Source: an uncultured Hyphomicrobiales bacterium
GTDB lineage: Bacteria > Pseudomonadota > Alphaproteobacteria > Rhizobiales > Beijerinckiaceae
Assembly (NCBI GenBank): GCA_903916165.1
Contig: CAIWVR010000188.1
Span: 1 to 8,378 of the forward strand
Length of the DNA: 8,378 nt
Reading direction: 5' to 3'
Shown here: positions 5,533 to 8,378 of the stretch, piece after piece
Position numbering within the stretch: the first letter of the stretch is position 1
Layout of the letters: the number at the start of each line of letters is the position of its first letter
The notes under the pieces: model-generated
What the model was told of the DNA's origin: nothing
Database searches by the model: none
Seen by the model: the letters and a program-made list of their open reading frames with translations, nothing else
Program-made: the position numbers and the translations under genes

Positions 5533-7251
5533 ATGACGATCGCAAGCAATGCCCCGAAGGAGCGGGCTGTACCAATGACGCGCGAAGAAAAGCGCGTTAT
5601 CCTGGCTTCATCGGCCGGTACCATTTTCGAATGGTACGATTTTTACCTTTACGGCTCTCTCGCCGCGATCATCGGCGCCCAGTTCTTCTCGTCCTTTCCT
5701 GAAGCGACGCGAAACGTTTTTGCCCTTCTCGCTTTCGCCGCAGGCTTTCTTGTGCGCCCCTTCGGGGCGCTGTTCTTCGGCCGCCTCGGCGACCTCGTGG
5801 GGCGCAAATACACCTTCCTGATGACCATTCTCATCATGGGTGCCTCGACCTTCATCGTCGGATGCCTGCCGACCTATGAGCAGATTGGCTGGGCGGCGCC
5901 CATCATCCTGATTGCGCTGCGCATGCTGCAGGGCCTCGCGCTCGGCGGCGAATATGGCGGTGCTGTCGTCTATGTCGCCGAACATGCCCCGCCCGGACGG
6001 CGCGGCTTTTTCACGAGCTGGATCCAGACCACCGCGACGCTCGGCCTGCTGTTGTCGCTGATGGTGATCCTCGGCGTCCGCTCCTGGACGGGTGAAGCCG
6101 ATTTCGCGAAATGGGGCTGGCGCATTCCCTTCCTGCTGTCGATCTTCCTGCTCGCCATTTCGGTCTGGATCCGCCTGCAGATGGAAGAGAGCCCGGCCTT
6201 CACGAAAATAAAGAACGAAGGCAAGCAGTCGAAGGCACCCTTGTCGGAAGCCTTCGGCCAGTGGAAAAACGCCAAATTCGCGCTCATCGCCCTGTTCGGT
6301 CTCGTCGCCGGGCAGGCGGTGGTCTGGTACACGGGCCAGTTCTACGCACTGTTCTTCCTGCAGAGCATCCTGCGCGTCGACATGTTCACCGCCAATGTGC
6401 TCATCGCCTGGTCGCTCATCCTCGGCACGGGCGGTTTCGTGATCTTCGGTTCGCTGTCGGATCGCATTGGCCGCAAGCCGATCATTCTCGCGGGCTGCCT
6501 GATTGCGGCTGTGAGCTATTTCCCGGTCTTCAAGCTGATTTCCGAGACCGCCAACCCGATGCTCTCCAAGGCGCAGCAATCGACAAAGGTCACCATTCTG
6601 GCTGACCAGAACGAATGCTCGTTCCAGTTCAACCCGACCGGCACATCGAAATTCACCAGTTCCTGCGACATTGCGAAAGCAACGCTCGCGCGCAGCTCGG
6701 TCAATTATTCGGTCGAAGCTGGCCCGGCCGGACAGCCTGCCAAAGTGCAGATCGGCACCCAGCAGGTCACGTCCTACAACGCGGACAAGCTGAGTGCGGA
6801 AGAGGCGAAGACGGTTCCGGCCGCCTTCACCAAGTCAATGAATGATGCCCTGGGTGCCGGTGGATATCCGGTGGCTGGTGTGGCAAATGCTTCGATTGTG
6901 AAAATGTCGGGCTTCTTCGACATCTTCCGGGCACAGACCTTCACGCTCGTGCTGGTGCTGACCTTCCTCGTTGTCCTGGTGACGATGGTCTACGGACCCA
7001 TCGCGGCAGCACTCGTCGAACTCTTCCCGACACGCATCCGCTATACTGGCATGTCATTGCCCTACCACATCGGCAACGGCTGGTTCGGTGGCCTGATGCC
7101 CGCGACCGCCTTCGCGATGATTGCGCAGACAGGCGATATTTACTATGGCCTCTGGTATCCGATCGTCATCGCGCTTGGCACCTTCGTCATCGGGTTCATC
7201 TTCGTGCCCGAAAACAAGGACAAGGATATTTTCGCAGACCAAGTGAAGTAA
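5533..7251 (+). CDS. MFS transporter, metabolite:H+ symporter (MHS)-like, with large periplasmic insertion
   Basis: The 572-residue inner-membrane protein is a 12-helix MFS carrier of the MHS type (the ProP/KgtP/ShiA group), which co-transports small carboxylates or osmolytes with protons. Visible signatures are GTIFEWYDFYLYG in helix 1 (29-41), motif A GRLGDLVGRK (83-92), RMLQGLALGGEYGGA (130-144) and the second-half SDRIGRKP (309-316). Helices fall at about 22-48, 62-83, 93-112, 122-150, 163-182, 197-214, 248-275, 286-306, 317-336, 467-488, 507-530 and 540-558. Typical MHS proteins have about 430-450 residues; the excess is an insertion of about 130 residues (337-466) between helices 9 and 10, predicted periplasmic, with only two cysteines (362 and 378). 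The start at 5533 follows AGGGGG with a six-base gap; the frame extends to 5491 without support. It probably imports or exports a compound handled by the neighbouring enzymes. Confidence 0.92.
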   Translation: MTIASNAPKERAVPMTREEKRVILASSAGTIFEWYDFYLYGSLAAIIGAQFFSSFPEATRNVFALLAFAAGFLVRPFGALFFGRLGDLVGRKYTFLMTILIMGASTFIVGCLPTYEQIGWAAPIILIALRMLQGLALGGEYGGAVVYVAEHAPPGRRGFFTSWIQTTATLGLLLSLMVILGVRSWTGEADFAKWGWRIPFLLSIFLLAISVWIRLQMEESPAFTKIKNEGKQSKAPLSEAFGQWKNAKFALIALFGLVAGQAVVWYTGQFYALFFLQSILRVDMFTANVLIAWSLILGTGGFVIFGSLSDRIGRKPIILAGCLIAAVSYFPVFKLISETANPMLSKAQQSTKVTILADQNECSFQFNPTGTSKFTSSCDIAKATLARSSVNYSVEAGPAGQPAKVQIGTQQVTSYNADKLSAEEAKTVPAAFTKSMNDALGAGGYPVAGVANASIVKMSGFFDIFRAQTFTLVLVLTFLVVLVTMVYGPIAAALVELFPTRIRYTGMSLPYHIGNGWFGGLMPATAFAMIAQTGDIYYGLWYPIVIALGTFVIGFIFVPENKDKDIFADQVK

Positions 7252-7279
7252 ATTCGGGCTTTCAGTCTTGTGAAATCAG

Positions 7280-7308
7280 AAAGGCATCGGAAAACCGGTG
7301 CCTTTTTT
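7280..7308 (+). terminator. Rho-independent terminator after MFS gene
   Basis: An 11-bp stem (7280-7290 with 7295-7305, including one T-G pair) closes an AAAA loop and runs into TTTTTT (7303-7308). It starts 29 bases after the MFS stop codon. In the other direction the T-run is poor, so it probably acts mainly on the plus strand. Confidence 0.85.
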
Positions 7309-7327
7309 GACTCTTGGCGGTCATTGC

Positions 7328-7435
7328 GTGCAGATCAGCAAGCACGAGATGCGCGCATGCCATATTGGAAAGCTCTGGAATGATGACGTGCGCCAACAGC
7401 TCGTCCACGCCGAAAGGGGGCTGCAGGGCACCTGA
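7328..7435 (+). pseudogene. Decayed 3' fragment of a class II aldolase gene (partial duplicate)
   Basis: These 108 bases read in frame as 36 codons ending in TGA and match the last 40 codons of the class II aldolase gene at 5223-5342. The shared peptide starts VQI(S/N)KHEMRA(C/F)HIGKLWN. The first 54 bases differ at only four positions. The rest is more diverged and lacks four codons, but both end in GGGCACCTGATC. There is no start codon context, ribosome-binding site or upstream aldolase sequence; similarity stops abruptly near 7326. It is therefore a remnant, not a gene. It sits 19 bases after the MFS terminator and ends one base before the stop codon of the convergent hydrolase gene. A tandem duplication of an aldolase(-MFS) unit followed by deletion, or loss of a paralogue's 5' part, would explain it. 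Confidence 0.85.
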
Positions 7436-7436
7436 T

Positions 7437-8243
7437 CTACAAGCCCTTCAGCCACGCCACCACCTCGTCGCGCGCCGTCTCGGGCGTATCCAGATGTCCG
7501 GCATTGACCTCGACATAGCGGCTCTTCGGATGGGCCCTGGCTTGGCTGAAAATATAAGCCCGGCCTGCGAAGATCAGCGGGTCGGAGGTGCCTATGACAT
7601 AGAGAAACGGCTGCGTCAGGCGCGCCGCATTCTTCGGCATATTCGCGGACCCGTTCGCGTCATAATAGGAAAACCAGCCCGCCACCGTGCCCGAAACCGA
7701 GAAGACCTGTCCCTGATTGCTGTCGGGAAACGCACCGCGCGCGGTACCCTGTCCGGCGGCGACCTGCGCGCGCGCCTCGACGACCGCTTGCAGCAGCTCC
7801 GGCCGCCGATTCCTGTCCGGCGTATGACCGGGTGCCAGCGCCATGACGCCCGCCACCTGCCCGCCCTTGCGTGCCGCATAGGCAATGGCTGCATTGGCGC
7901 CGAGGCTCTGGCCTGCAATGACGATCCGCTTCGCGCCGCGCGCACGCAGGGTGCCAATGGCGCCGTCAATGTCGCCCAGCGCCTGCTCGAAGGTGATATT
8001 GTAAGACGTCGGCACGCCGCGCGATCCCGACCAGGCCATTGTCGGCATGATCACCCTGGCGCCCTGCGCCTCAAGCGCTTCGGCAAGACCGCCAATATTG
8101 CCCCCCGGTCGCCCGCCCTTGCCATGCATCAGCACGATGCCCATGCCAGCCAGCGGGCCGCTCTGGGCACAGGCTGGCGCGCCGCCCGCGAGAACGAGGG
8201 CGACGGCGAGCAGGCGGAACGGATGACGCGTCGAAAACCTCAC
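7437..8243 (-). CDS. Secreted alpha/beta hydrolase (dienelactone hydrolase/esterase-like)
   Basis: The 268-residue product has a Sec signal peptide (about 1-26, positive N-terminus, hydrophobic core, ACA before QS), so the mature enzyme should be periplasmic. The catalytic triad is visible: nucleophile Ser113 in GQSLGA (111-116), Asp221 in GTSDPL and His250 in NAGHLD. An oxyanion-type HGKGG lies at 40-44. The start is GTG at 8243, which overlaps the TGA of the upstream receptor gene as GTGA. No Shine-Dalgarno is obvious, so translation is probably coupled to the receptor. A later ATG would remove the signal peptide. It may hydrolyse an ester, lactone or amide and supply an acid to the co-encoded receptor; the substrate cannot be told from the sequence. 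The TAG stop (7437-7439) abuts the aldolase remnant of the opposite strand. Confidence 0.88.
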   Translation of the reverse strand: MRFSTRHPFRLLAVALVLAGGAPACAQSGPLAGMGIVLMHGKGGRPGGNIGGLAEALEAQGARVIMPTMAWSGSRGVPTSYNITFEQALGDIDGAIGTLRARGAKRIVIAGQSLGANAAIAYAARKGGQVAGVMALAPGHTPDRNRRPELLQAVVEARAQVAAGQGTARGAFPDSNQGQVFSVSGTVAGWFSYYDANGSANMPKNAARLTQPFLYVIGTSDPLIFAGRAYIFSQARAHPKSRYVEVNAGHLDTPETARDEVVAWLKGL

Positions 8244-8378
8244 GGCAGCATGGCGGCCACTTTTTTGGCAATCTCGGGCGAGACTTCCGCATAGACCTGC
8301 GCGACCAGCGCCTCGACCTGCGGGCCGGTGAGCGGATTGATCTCCATCTTGCCCTTGTCGGCATCCGCGAGGAAATCA
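8240..8378 (-). CDS. C-terminal part of a second TctC/Bug-type periplasmic receptor (cut by window end)
   Basis: Only the last 45 residues are present (frame from 8377 down to the TGA at 8240-8242). They include DFLADADKGKMEINPLTG and VEALVAQVYAEVSPEIAKK. These align with the C-terminus of the receptor at 3547-4587 (DQAKKENLEIDPVSGEELQRIVAEI), the usual end of Bug/TctC solute-binding proteins. The start and signal peptide lie outside the window. The stop overlaps the hydrolase GTG start by four bases, so the two form one operon. The reading rests on a short segment but the pattern is distinctive. Confidence 0.75.
   Translation of the reverse strand, partial: DFLADADKGKMEINPLTGPQVEALVAQVYAEVSPEIAKKVAAMLP

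Noticed and set aside
5608..6579. Minus-strand frame of 323 codons opposite the MFS gene
   Set aside because: Its Glu/Arg/Gln-rich translation mirrors the hydrophobic MFS codons; no sign of a real protein.
7314..8294. Plus-strand frame of 326 codons starting near the aldolase remnant
   Set aside because: It runs antisense through the alpha/beta hydrolase, whose catalytic triad is intact, and does not use the frame of the aldolase remnant.
1..8378. tRNA, rRNA, CRISPR array, insertion sequence or phage gene
   Set aside because: No cloverleaf, regularly spaced direct repeats, transposase/integrase motif or phage-like protein was seen on either strand.

Overview
The window is GC-rich DNA that looks like an alphaproteobacterium of the Bradyrhizobium / Rhodopseudomonas / Afipia type. 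The reasons are the codon use, the abundance of Bug/TctC-type periplasmic receptors, and a left-end intergenic palindrome that resembles dispersed repeats I associate with that group. The taxon is an inference, because no rRNA or marker gene is present. Nothing looks like a phage, insertion sequence or CRISPR locus. The content is a metabolic accessory locus for taking up and processing a small organic acid or keto/hydroxy compound.

Layout from left to right. Positions 1-399 hold no convincing gene but contain two nested palindromic repeat structures. On the minus strand follow a secreted PEBP/YbhB-like protein (400-969), a small secreted cytochrome c (1020-1361) and a large ThDP-dependent enzyme with a twin-arginine signal (1376-3337). 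Transcription runs from the ThDP enzyme to the cytochrome (14 bases apart). A strong UUCG-loop terminator then separates the PEBP gene. A divergent control region of about 200 bases (3338-3546) with two inverted repeats separates this group from a plus-strand group. That group is a TctC/Bug-type periplasmic receptor (3547-4587), a class II aldolase/adducin-family metal enzyme (4599-5342) and, after a 190-base gap, an MHS-type MFS symporter with a large periplasmic insertion (5533-7251) ending at a clear terminator. Next is a 36-codon decayed copy of the 3' end of the class II aldolase gene (7328-7435). Finally, a minus-strand pair encodes the C-terminus of a second TctC/Bug receptor (truncated by the window edge) and a secreted alpha/beta hydrolase, overlapping by GTGA.

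How they may work together: the receptor or receptors capture a carboxylate in the periplasm, and the MFS symporter may move a substrate or product across the inner membrane, since no TctA/TctB membrane subunits are seen here. The cytosolic class II aldolase-fold enzyme may cleave or decarboxylate an intermediate. The most unusual element is the ThDP enzyme. ThDP enzymes of the acetolactate synthase fold are normally cytosolic, but this one carries a Tat signal and is followed directly by a secreted c-type cytochrome. That suggests a periplasmic, possibly oxidative, decarboxylase or ligase whose electrons go to cytochrome c. The individual families are recognised from motifs; the pathway and substrate are not known.
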